Shown here: positions 24,625 through 32,336 of the stretch, piece after piece | Position numbering within the stretch: the first letter of the stretch is position 1 | Layout: each line of letters starts with the position of its first letter | NCBI GenBank assembly: GCA_017935265.1 | Contig: JAGBHX010000005.1 | Coordinates: forward strand, 1 to 57,017 | Source: Clostridia bacterium | GTDB taxonomy: Bacteria; Bacillota; Clostridia; Oscillospirales; Acutalibacteraceae | Length of the DNA: 57,017 bases | Direction: 5' to 3' | Made by a program: the position numbers and the translations under genes | Notes under the pieces: model-generated | What the model saw: only the letters and a program-made list of their open reading frames with translations | The model's database searches: none | Told to the model about the DNA's origin: nothing

Positions 24625-26328
24625 ATGAAAAACAAAAACCGACATCAGGATATGAACGCTGTTAAATGGATGTACCGCGTATCAAAAAAACACCTCAAGG
24701 GTGTGTTTGTTTACGGGGTGCTCAGCGTTGTGCTGGCTTTTGCAGGTGTGCTGTCTGCGCTGGGCACAAAAAATATTGTTAACGGTGCAACCTACCGTGA
24801 TTTGCCGTTGCTCACCGAGGGTGCAATAATTCTCGGGGCAATTCTCGGTGTGCAGTTTGTTTTTAAAATTGTCAGCAGAAACATTTTTGAACGCTCAAAA
24901 GCTAAAATTGAACTGGGTCTGCGTTCTCACATATTCAAAACCGTGCTCAAAAAAGATTACAGTGCAGTTTCTGCCTTTCACAGCGGCGAAATTCTCAACC
25001 GCATTATCTCCGACGTGGGGGTTGTCACCGACGGAGTAATGAGCCTTTTGCCGAGGCTGGTTACTCTTGTTGTCCGCCTTGTGGTTGCCGTTGTGATAAT
25101 GGCAAGCTTTGACCCGCTGTTTACCGCAGTGTTTGTGGCGGGCGGTGTTGTGCTCATCGGTTTTTCAAGGCTGTTTAAAGGCTATCTTAAAGAAATCCAC
25201 AAAAAAAGCCAGGAATCTGACGGCAATGTCCGTTCCTTTATGCAGGAATCCCTGGGTGAGGTGCTTGTTATCAAGGTGTTCAATGCCTACAAGCAAATCG
25301 GCGAAAAGGTTGACCGCCTTATGGGCGAAAACTACCGTGTGCGCATCAGGCGTGCAACTGTGAGTATTTTTGCAGGCAGCGGAATAAACCTTGTTTTTAC
25401 TGCAGGCCACTTGTTTGCAATCATATGGGGCGGCTACCGTGTGTATAACGGCTTTATTGACATCGGCGAAATGTCGGCAATTCTTCAGCTTGTTAATCAG
25501 ATTCAAGGTCCATTATCTTCCCTTTCGGGCTTTTTGCCGTCGTTTTATGCAACAGTTGCATCTGCCGAAAGGCTTATGGAATTTGAAAATCTTCCCGACG
25601 AAAAAACCTCCGGTGAGAAGATTGACGACATAAACAGGTTTTACTCAAAGCTTCACTCAATCAATGTCAGTAACGTTACTTTCAGCTACGGCCGTGAAGC
25701 TGTGCTCGAAGAAGCAAGCTGTGAAATCAAAAAGGGTGACTTCGTTGCCGTGACCGGTATTTCGGGCATCGGAAAAAGCACACTTTTCAAGCTGATGATG
25801 GGTGTGCTGACACCTCAAAGCGGTGAAATTTCTCTTTGCGGTGAGGATCGTAGCGTTTCTGCGTGCAGCGAAACCCGCAGACTGTTTTCTTACGTTCCTC
25901 AGGGTAACCTTCTTTTTTCGGGAACACTTTATGAAAACATAACCTTTATGTCTGAAGGCAAAACAAAAGAAGAAATTGACGCGGCTATCCGCCTGAGCTG
26001 CTGTGATGATTTTATAAATGAGTTTGAGCAGGGTCTTGATACTGTTCTCGGCGAAAGGGGACAGGGTCTTTCCGAGGGTCAGGCTCAGCGCGTTGCAATT
26101 GCAAGGGCTATTCTTTATGATGCACCTGTTATTCTTCTTGATGAGGCTACCTCTGCTTTGGATGAAGCCACGGAAAAGCGGTTGATTGAAAACCTCAGAG
26201 AGCTTCAGGATAAGACGCTTTTGCTAATCACCCACAAAAAAGCGGCACTCAGCGTTTGCAACAAAGAGCTGAAAATCATTGACGGAAAAATCATTATTGA
26301 AAAAGCAGGTGAAAGTGATGAAAATTAA
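24625..26328 (+). CDS. ABC exporter, fused membrane and ATPase domains
   Basis: 567 residues. The six-helix type I exporter domain occupies about 20-310 and the ATPase about 335-560, with Walker A GISGIGKST (about 378-386), the Q-loop in SYVPQGN, signature LSEGQAQR (about 481) and Walker B VILLDEATSALDE with the switch His in LLITHKK. There is no C39 peptidase domain at the N-terminus, so it does not cleave a double-glycine leader itself. Position in the cassette suggests export of a small modified product or peptide. It overlaps the PqqD-like gene by 11 bases. Confidence 0.92.
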   Translation: MKNKNRHQDMNAVKWMYRVSKKHLKGVFVYGVLSVVLAFAGVLSALGTKNIVNGATYRDLPLLTEGAIILGAILGVQFVFKIVSRNIFERSKAKIELGLRSHIFKTVLKKDYSAVSAFHSGEILNRIISDVGVVTDGVMSLLPRLVTLVVRLVVAVVIMASFDPLFTAVFVAGGVVLIGFSRLFKGYLKEIHKKSQESDGNVRSFMQESLGEVLVIKVFNAYKQIGEKVDRLMGENYRVRIRRATVSIFAGSGINLVFTAGHLFAIIWGGYRVYNGFIDIGEMSAILQLVNQIQGPLSSLSGFLPSFYATVASAERLMEFENLPDEKTSGEKIDDINRFYSKLHSINVSNVTFSYGREAVLEEASCEIKKGDFVAVTGISGIGKSTLFKLMMGVLTPQSGEISLCGEDRSVSACSETRRLFSYVPQGNLLFSGTLYENITFMSEGKTKEEIDAAIRLSCCDDFINEFEQGLDTVLGERGQGLSEGQAQRVAIARAILYDAPVILLDEATSALDEATEKRLIENLRELQDKTLLLITHKKAALSVCNKELKIIDGKIIIEKAGESDEN

Positions 26329-26575
26329 ACCTGAATACAAGCTTCGCGAGGTCAGCGGAATGAATATTGTTGTTTCAACAGCAGGTATGGATTTTCAGGG
26401 TATCATCACCGTGAACGAAACTGCAAAATTTATATGGCGTATGCTCGAAAACGGTGCCGAAAAGAGTGAAATAATCTCTGCCCTTGCCAAGGAATGTAAC
26501 GTTAGTGAGGCAGAAATAACGGCAGATGTTGAAGAGTTTTTGTCAACACTTGAAAGGGAGGATATAGTTGAGTGA
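26318..26575 (+). CDS. PqqD-like protein (RiPP recognition element)
   Basis: 86 residues from ATG 26318. The sequence ITVNETAKFIWRMLENGAE and the helical remainder (EAEITADVEEFLSTLERE) are typical of the PqqD family, a winged-helix fold that binds leader peptides in ribosomally made, post-translationally modified peptide pathways. No radical SAM enzyme, cyclase or visible precursor is nearby. The start lies within the end of the ABC exporter gene, and the next gene's TTG start overlaps its stop, so the cassette is tightly coupled. Confidence 0.85.
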   Translation: MKIKPEYKLREVSGMNIVVSTAGMDFQGIITVNETAKFIWRMLENGAEKSEIISALAKECNVSEAEITADVEEFLSTLEREDIVE

Positions 26576-27017
26576 CATCCTCACTTTAAAGGATGCCGCC
26601 CCTGTGATTGAAGAGATTCTCCTCTCGGGCGGCAGGGTGAAAATTCTTGCCTCGGGCAAAAGTATGGAGCCTGTTATCCGCGACGGGCTTGATACCGTTG
26701 TGCTCAAAAAGGCAGAAAAGCCGCTTCGGAAAAACGATATTGTTCTTTTTAAAAGAGATAACGGAAGGCTTGTTCTTCACAGAATAATTGCCGTCAGCGG
26801 CACAGAAATCACTCTTCGCGGTGACAGCCAATGGACAACCGAAACCGTTGATGCTTCACGGGTTATGGGCGTTCTTGATGCTATTGAAAGAGGCTCTCAG
26901 GTTATAAAGGCTGAGAGTGAATATTTTGAAAAATATAAAAAATTTCTCCCCTTTATCAGGTGGAAAAACAGATTAACAAATTCAATTAAAATCAGATTAG
27001 GAGCAAAAAACAAATGA
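26568..27017 (+). CDS. S24/S26-type peptidase without membrane anchor
   Basis: 149 residues from a TTG start at 26568, seven bases after GAAAGGGAGG. Signal-peptidase-like boxes are visible: the nucleophile Ser32 in ASGKSMEPVIRDG, KNDIVLFKR, His71 in LVLHRIIAVSG where bacterial SPase I would have Lys, and RGDSQWTTE. The Ser/His arrangement is that of the ER/SipW type. There is no membrane helix, unlike secretory signal peptidases, so it probably acts inside the cell, possibly as a leader peptidase for the cassette. Its stop overlaps the ABC-F start (ATGA). Confidence 0.8.
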   Translation: MSDILTLKDAAPVIEEILLSGGRVKILASGKSMEPVIRDGLDTVVLKKAEKPLRKNDIVLFKRDNGRLVLHRIIAVSGTEITLRGDSQWTTETVDASRVMGVLDAIERGSQVIKAESEYFEKYKKFLPFIRWKNRLTNSIKIRLGAKNK

Positions 27018-28615
27018 TAAGCACAGTTAATGTAGGACTTCAGTATGGCGGCAGAGAGCTTTTTAAAAATGTTGATATGACATTCACCAAGGGTAACTGC
27101 TACGGCCTCATCGGTGCAAACGGAGCAGGCAAATCAACCTTTTTAAAAATTCTCTCAGGTGAAATTGAGCCTAACAAGGGCGAGGTTATCTACACCCCCG
27201 GTGAACGTCTTTCGGTCCTCAAGCAGAACCACTTTGAATTTGACGAGTTTTCGGTTATCCGCACCGTTTTGATGGGTAACCCCGACCTTTGCAAAATTAT
27301 GGACGAGCGAGACGAGCTCTATTCAAAAACGGATTTGACCGAGGAAGAGGGTATCCGTGTTTGCGAAATTGAAGATGAATTTGCAGAAATGGGCGGCTAC
27401 AGCGCAGAAAGTGATGCGGAAATTCTTTTGAACGGTCTCGGTGTTACAAATGAATTTCACTATCTGCAGATGAGTGAGCTCACCGACGCTATGAAGGTTA
27501 AGGTGCTTCTTGCTCAGGCACTTTTCGGCAATCCGCAGATTCTTCTTATGGACGAGCCCACCAACCACCTTGACATTGATGCAATAAGCTGGCTCGAAGA
27601 ATTTCTTATTGAGCTTGACAGCACGGTTATTGTTGTTTCCCATGACCGTCACTTCCTCAACAAGGTTTGCACACACATTGTTGACATCGACTTCGGCAAA
27701 ATTGCAATGTATGTGGGCAACTATGATTTCTGGTATGAATACACACAGATGGCTCAGCGCCAGCTTCGCGAACAGAATAAGAAAGCCGAAGCCAAGAAAA
27801 AGGAATTGCAGGAATTCATTGCCCGATTCAGCGCAAATGCTTCAAAATCCAAGCAGGCAACAAGCCGTAAAAAGCTTCTTGACAACCTTGTTATTGAGGA
27901 TATTCCTGTTTCGTCAAGGCGTTTTCCGTTTGTTGATTTTAAGCCTGACCGCGAGGTTGGTAACGACCTGCTCACCGTCAGCGGAATTTCAAAAACCGTT
28001 GGTGAGAGAAAGGTGCTCGACAACGTAAGCTTTACCATTAAGCCAAGAGAAAAGGTTGCCTTTGTGGGTACGGACAGCCTTGCCAAGACCACTCTTTTCA
28101 AAATTCTTATGGGTGAAATTGAGCCTGACGAGGGCGAATTCAAGTGGGGTGTAACTACATCACAGTCATACTTCCCCAGCGACAACTCCGAATTTTTTGA
28201 CGGCTGTGAGGACAGCCTTATAGATTGGCTGAGAAGATATTCTGATTTGATTTTTGAGTCTGACGTACGCGGTTGGCTCGGCAGAATGATGTTCTCGGGC
28301 GAGGAGGCCACCAAAAAAGCAAAGGTGCTTTCGGGTGGTGAAAGAGTGCGTTGTATGCTTTGCAAAATGATGCTTTCGGGCGCAAATGTTTTGTTGTTTG
28401 ATGAGCCCACCAACCACCTTGACCTTGAATCAATCGCTTCCCTCAACAACGGAATTATTAAATTCCCCGAAACCGTGCTGTTCACCTCTCATGACCACCA
28501 GTTTGTGCAGACAATCGCAACGAGAATTATCGACGTGACAACAGGTAGTTTCTATGATAAGGAAATCACCTTCGACGAATATCTGGAAGAAATGGCAAAC
28601 GCCTCCCTTGTGTAA
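27014..28615 (+). CDS. ABC-F ATPase, YbiT-like
   Basis: 533 residues with two ATPase domains and no membrane part. ABC-F proteins act on the ribosome E site or protect it from antibiotics. The first domain has Walker A GANGAGKST, an altered signature (LTDAMKVKVLLAQALF) like YbiT, and LLMDEPTNHLD. The linker helix (QLREQNKKAEAKKKELQEF) is the P-site tRNA interaction motif region. The second Walker A is GTDSLAKTT, where the invariant Gly before Lys is Ala, but its signature LSGGERVRC and LLFDEPTNHLD are normal. It overlaps the peptidase stop by four bases, so it is co-expressed with the cassette, though a general translation role is likely. Confidence 0.9.
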   Translation: MISTVNVGLQYGGRELFKNVDMTFTKGNCYGLIGANGAGKSTFLKILSGEIEPNKGEVIYTPGERLSVLKQNHFEFDEFSVIRTVLMGNPDLCKIMDERDELYSKTDLTEEEGIRVCEIEDEFAEMGGYSAESDAEILLNGLGVTNEFHYLQMSELTDAMKVKVLLAQALFGNPQILLMDEPTNHLDIDAISWLEEFLIELDSTVIVVSHDRHFLNKVCTHIVDIDFGKIAMYVGNYDFWYEYTQMAQRQLREQNKKAEAKKKELQEFIARFSANASKSKQATSRKKLLDNLVIEDIPVSSRRFPFVDFKPDREVGNDLLTVSGISKTVGERKVLDNVSFTIKPREKVAFVGTDSLAKTTLFKILMGEIEPDEGEFKWGVTTSQSYFPSDNSEFFDGCEDSLIDWLRRYSDLIFESDVRGWLGRMMFSGEEATKKAKVLSGGERVRCMLCKMMLSGANVLLFDEPTNHLDLESIASLNNGIIKFPETVLFTSHDHQFVQTIATRIIDVTTGSFYDKEITFDEYLEEMANASLV

Positions 28616-28635
28616 AATGCAGAGAAAGTATAGCA

Positions 28636-28663
28636 AAAGCTCCCCTTGAGGGAGCTTTATTTA
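28636..28663. terminator. Intrinsic terminator after the ABC-F gene
   Basis: A 9-bp stem (AAAGCTCCC / GGGAGCTTT) with a 5-nt loop is followed by ATTTATT. Convergent genes end on each side. Confidence 0.8.
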
Positions 28664-29121
28664 TTATAAATATAATCTATTGCATCGCCGTCTTCGTGGA
28701 TTCGCTCCACAGCAAAGCCTGCCTTCTCAAAGCATTTTTGTGAAGCTATATTACTCGGAAAAATCACAGCAGTTGCTCTTTTGATTTCTTTGCCCAGAAT
28801 CTCTTTGCCGTTTTCAATAAGCTCTTTTATGAGACTTGATCCCTTCCCTTTGTTTCTCATTTTCGGAGCAATAAGCATTTCCATTATTACAAATAAATCT
28901 TCGTGACAGCCTATCGCAATTATTCCGAAGGGCTTGTTCTTTTCGTAAACGACCTTGCACCAGTAATTATGATTAAGTACGTTGCCGTCTTCGTTTTTCC
29001 AATATTCATAAAAGTCTTCCCAATCGTTGTCTATTCCCGTGAGCTTAACTGCTTTTTTATCAAGCCATTTTTCAACAAAGTTCATTTTCTTGGGGTTATA
29101 ATCGGTCCAGCTAAAATTCAC
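28657..29121 (-). CDS. GNAT-family N-acetyltransferase
   Basis: 155 residues if it starts at the GTG at 29121, which follows GGTGAT by six bases; ATG 29085 (MNFVEKWLDK) is the alternative. The acetyl-CoA loop R-x-x-G-x-G is in IAPKMRNKGKGSSLIKEL, preceded by the beta-4 strand FVIMEMLIAP and followed by NIASQKCFEKAGF, the usual motif A and B region. The substrate is unknown. Divergent from the FAD oxidoreductase. Confidence 0.85.
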   Translation of the reverse strand: MNFSWTDYNPKKMNFVEKWLDKKAVKLTGIDNDWEDFYEYWKNEDGNVLNHNYWCKVVYEKNKPFGIIAIGCHEDLFVIMEMLIAPKMRNKGKGSSLIKELIENGKEILGKEIKRATAVIFPSNIASQKCFEKAGFAVERIHEDGDAIDYIYNK

Positions 29122-29145
29122 GCAAATCACCACACTTTTTTCTAA

Positions 29146-29174
29146 ATAATAGCATATCCTGCGTTGAAAATCAA
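29146..29174 (-). promoter_or_regulatory. Promoter of the GNAT gene
   Basis: On the minus strand, -35 TTGATT (29169-29174), 17-bp spacer and -10 TATTAT (29146-29151) preceded by TGC. Confidence 0.7.
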
Positions 29175-29196
29175 ACACTACATCAGAGGTGGTAGT

Positions 29197-30486
29197 GTGA
29201 AATCATTATGGCAAAACGGCGTTGTTATGCCACGATTTGAACCTTTGAAGGGGAACGGCAAAACAGATGTGCTGATTATCGGCGGAGGAATTGCAGGCTT
29301 GTTGACAGCTTTTTTTCTGCAAAAGCGGAATATTGATTACATTCTTGTTGAAAAAAATACTCTGTGCACGGGGGTGTCGGGCAACACTACGGCAAAAATC
29401 ACTTTTCAGCACGGACTTATTTATAATAAGCTTCTCAAAAAGCATGGACTTGTTTTGGCTAAGGCGTACCTTGATGCTAATCGCAACGCACTTAAAAAAT
29501 ACCGCGAGCTTAGCCGTGATATTGATTGCGATTATCAGGAGAAAAGCAACTTTGTTTACTCTCTCAATAATAGGCCCAAAATTGAAAAAGAGCTTGAAGC
29601 GCTTGAAAAAATCGGCTATACCGCCAAGCTTTGTGAGAAGCTTCCGTTACCCTTTGACACAGTCGGTGCTGTGGAATTTAAAAATCAGGCGCAGTTTCAT
29701 CCGCTGAAATTTCTCAGCCAAATCAGCAAGGGGCTCAATATTTATGAAAACACCTTCGTCAAAGAAATGATTGGCAACACAGCGGTCACCGACGGGGGCA
29801 AAATAGAAGCCAAAAACGTGGTTGTTGCAACTCATTTTCCCTTTATCAACAAGCACGGACTTTATTCTCTCAAGCTTTATCAGCATCGCTCCTATGCAAT
29901 TGCCCTTGAAAACGCACCTGATGTTGGCGGAATGTATGTTGATGAGAGCAAAAGTGGTATGTCTTTTCGCAATTACAGCGATTTGCTGATTGTGGGAGGC
30001 GGTGACCACAGAACAGGCAAACAGGGCGGAAACTGGCAGGAACTCAGGGATTTTGCAAGGGTGAAGTATCCGAACAGCCGTGAAAAATTTCATTGGGCGG
30101 CCCAGGACTGTATGACCCTTGACGAAATACCCTATATCGGAAAATACTCAAAGCATACGGACCGCCTTTTTGTAGCAAGCGGCTTTAATAAATGGGGAAT
30201 GACAGGTGCAATGGCGGCGGCAGAAATTTTGTGCGATTTGATTGAGGAAAAAGACAATGAGCTTGCAAAGCTCTTTGACCCGTCGAGAAATATGCTGACC
30301 CCACAGCTTGCGTTAAACGGCTTTGAATCTGTCGCCAATCTTCTTTCGCTTTCAACCAAACGGTGTCCTCACCTTGGCTGTGCCTTGAAATGGAACGAGG
30401 CAGAGCATTCCTGGGATTGCCCCTGCCACGGAACAAGAATTGATGAGAAAGGAAGAATCCTTGATAACCCCGCAAACGGAAAATAA
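29197..30486 (+). CDS. FAD-dependent oxidoreductase with C-terminal Rieske domain
   Basis: 429 residues from GTG 29197, which follows AGAGGTGG; this gives MKSLWQNGVV. The N-terminal FAD-binding Rossmann motif is VLIIGGGIAGLLTAF, with the DAO/DadA-type fold to about residue 375. A Rieske [2Fe-2S] motif is at the C-terminus, CPHLGC followed by DCPCHG, with all four Cys/His ligands present. The fusion is known in Firmicutes and Actinobacteria; the substrate is uncertain, probably an amine or amino acid, or a redox partner. A bidirectional terminator follows. Confidence 0.9.
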   Translation: MKSLWQNGVVMPRFEPLKGNGKTDVLIIGGGIAGLLTAFFLQKRNIDYILVEKNTLCTGVSGNTTAKITFQHGLIYNKLLKKHGLVLAKAYLDANRNALKKYRELSRDIDCDYQEKSNFVYSLNNRPKIEKELEALEKIGYTAKLCEKLPLPFDTVGAVEFKNQAQFHPLKFLSQISKGLNIYENTFVKEMIGNTAVTDGGKIEAKNVVVATHFPFINKHGLYSLKLYQHRSYAIALENAPDVGGMYVDESKSGMSFRNYSDLLIVGGGDHRTGKQGGNWQELRDFARVKYPNSREKFHWAAQDCMTLDEIPYIGKYSKHTDRLFVASGFNKWGMTGAMAAAEILCDLIEEKDNELAKLFDPSRNMLTPQLALNGFESVANLLSLSTKRCPHLGCALKWNEAEHSWDCPCHGTRIDEKGRILDNPANGK

Positions 30487-30510
30487 AAAGCTCCCTCACG
30501 GGAGCTTTTG
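30486..30510. terminator. Bidirectional intrinsic terminator
   Basis: A perfect 10-bp stem (AAAAGCTCCC / GGGAGCTTTT) with loop TCAC. The T-rich run is stronger on the minus strand (TTTTTATTTT), ending the pseudokinase transcript. On the plus strand it ends the oxidoreductase gene. Confidence 0.88.
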
Positions 30511-32223
30511 TTATCCTAAAATATTCTGAAAAAATCCGCCTCGGTCGTCCATTGTTCCGCTGTCGGTCGGCGCTTCTGTGGACGGCTCCGTTGTGGTTGT
30601 GGGTTCAGCACCCCAAACGGTGAGAATAACCTGTGAACCCTTGGGGTAAATTGCACCGCTGTCAAGGCTTGACTGGTAAACCGTACCCTCGGTGTATCCG
30701 CCGGGATTACTCTTTTCAACCTTTGAAACCTTGTAGCTGAGCTTTTCAAGGGCAGCCTTTGCGTCGTTATAATCAACGCCTACAACACCTGCCGTGGGGA
30801 ATGCAACATATTCAACACCCTTGCTGACGGTGAGAATAATTTTGCTCTTCTGGCCAACCTGAGTGCCGGGAGCAATGTTCTGGCTGATAACAACGCCTTC
30901 TTCAACAGTTTCACTGTAGGACTCCTGCTTTTGAATGGTGAAATTTGAGGTGTAATATTTGTCAGCCATAATGTCTTCAAAATCTTTGTTGAGGAATGAG
31001 GGAACCTCCACCATTTCCTGGTTTGCCGTGGGAGCGGTGGGCTCGTTGCCTGAGTCGGAATCGAGCAAGGCCAGGCAAACACCAACAGCAATAACAGCAA
31101 TTGCAAGAATTGTAACAATAGCAATGATTGTCATATTTCTGCTCTGCTTTTTCTGCATTGCGGCACGCTTTTCGGCTGTGTCGGTTGCTTTTTCAGGTGC
31201 GGTGCGCTGGGTGGTACGGATTTTTTCAACATCCATTTTGCCTGCCGCGGCAACCGCGTTTGGAGAAGCGGAAAGCTCATCGCGAAGCTCGTCAACGCTT
31301 CTGATACGATCATCGGGGAGAATCTGCAATGCGTTAACAAGGCCGTTGATAACATAAGCAGGAAGCTGCTCTGCAAATTTGCCGGGAATCATCAGACGGT
31401 CGTTGGTAACACGCTCCTGAGCGTCGATGGGGTCAGTGCCGATAAGTGTGCGGTAAAGCACAGCGCCGAAAGCGTAAATGTCGGTAACAGGACCCTGTCT
31501 TCCCTCAAGGCCGTACTGCTCAAAGGCGGCATAGCCGGGGAAGATTTCTTCCTTGAGGTCGGTGTGTGTGGAACGCACTGCGCTGATGCTGAAGCCGGTG
31601 ATGCGGATTTTTCCGTCAGGGGCAACAATCAGCGTGGAGGGCGAAATGCCTCTGTGCACAATACCTGAATTGTGGAGTGTTCCGAGTGTGGAAAGCACAG
31701 GCATAAGCATAGGTCTTGCTTTTTCCCAAGAGATGTAGCCTGAAGAATTGTTTCTCAGAAGATGCTCTCTGAGGGTGATGCCGTCAATATTTTCTGTTAT
31801 GGCGTAGCAGGTGCCGCCGCCTTCGATTATGTTGTTAACTTTGATTAAAGCCGAAAGACCGTTAAGACGCATAAGCTTGCGCCAAAGCTCGGTGAAGCTC
31901 TGAAGATGCTCGCTGAAAATCTTTTCTTTTCCTTCGGCAGGTGAAACTGTGAGCATTTTGGGGTCACGCTGAGCAACACCTATGGGGAAGTACTCACGGA
32001 TATTAACAGCCTCTCTTGCGGTGAGGTCAAAGCCCATATATGTGGCTCCGTCGCCGTTGAATTCAAGAAGCTTGCCTACAAGGTAGCGGTTGCCGATAAC
32101 CGTACGCACAGGCAAATAATCGGCAGGCTGCTGAGAATCAACGTGGAAACCGCAATAAGGGCATTGCTTTTCAGCGCCGATTTCTTTCATACAGCTCATA
32201 CATAAATTATCTGAATTTATCAT
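30511..32223 (-). CDS. PASTA-domain pseudokinase with N-terminal zinc ribbon
   Basis: 570 residues from ATG 32223 behind AAAGGA. A zinc ribbon (Cys8, Cys11, Cys21, Cys24) is followed by a Ser/Thr kinase-like domain about 40-320, a membrane helix at 364-387 and two PASTA domains outside (about 404-468 and 471-537), with a Thr/Pro-rich tail. Key kinase residues are lost: the VAIK lysine is Arg76 (VNIREYFP), HRD is H190-R-G192, and the DFG Asp is Thr209 (ITGF). Structural motifs remain: the GYAAFEQYG activation-segment end and TDIYAFGAVLY. It is therefore most likely a pseudokinase sensor of muropeptides rather than an active PrkC/Stk1. It lies downstream of a membrane propeller gene. Confidence 0.9.
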   Translation of the reverse strand: MINSDNLCMSCMKEIGAEKQCPYCGFHVDSQQPADYLPVRTVIGNRYLVGKLLEFNGDGATYMGFDLTAREAVNIREYFPIGVAQRDPKMLTVSPAEGKEKIFSEHLQSFTELWRKLMRLNGLSALIKVNNIIEGGGTCYAITENIDGITLREHLLRNNSSGYISWEKARPMLMPVLSTLGTLHNSGIVHRGISPSTLIVAPDGKIRITGFSISAVRSTHTDLKEEIFPGYAAFEQYGLEGRQGPVTDIYAFGAVLYRTLIGTDPIDAQERVTNDRLMIPGKFAEQLPAYVINGLVNALQILPDDRIRSVDELRDELSASPNAVAAAGKMDVEKIRTTQRTAPEKATDTAEKRAAMQKKQSRNMTIIAIVTILAIAVIAVGVCLALLDSDSGNEPTAPTANQEMVEVPSFLNKDFEDIMADKYYTSNFTIQKQESYSETVEEGVVISQNIAPGTQVGQKSKIILTVSKGVEYVAFPTAGVVGVDYNDAKAALEKLSYKVSKVEKSNPGGYTEGTVYQSSLDSGAIYPKGSQVILTVWGAEPTTTTEPSTEAPTDSGTMDDRGGFFQNILG

Positions 32224-32256
32224 AGCCGTCTTCCTTTCGCAGAAACTTTCATACAT

Positions 32257-32289
32257 ATTATACTACCACAAACCCGAACCTTTTGTCAA
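32257..32289 (-). promoter_or_regulatory. Possible promoter of the pseudokinase gene
   Basis: On the minus strand TTGACA (32284-32289) is 21 bp from TATAAT (32257-32262), too long for an ordinary promoter. TAGTAT (32260-32265) is at 18 bp. The sequence is suggestive but the spacing decides against high confidence. Confidence 0.4.
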
Positions 32290-32296
32290 GAAATGG

Positions 32297-32331
32297 AAAG
32301 AGACCGCCTCGCGTAAGAAAACGGTCTCTTT
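32297..32331 (-). terminator. Hairpin, possible terminator between the propeller gene and the pseudokinase gene
   Basis: A 10-bp stem (AAAGAGACCG / CGGTCTCTTT) with a 15-nt loop. The T run on the minus-strand side is short and broken, so termination may be partial. Confidence 0.5.
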
Positions 32332-32336
32332 TGTGT

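Noticed and set aside
30511..32223. Active PrkC/Stk1-type Ser/Thr kinase
   Set aside because: The ATP-binding Lys, catalytic Asp and DFG Asp are all replaced.
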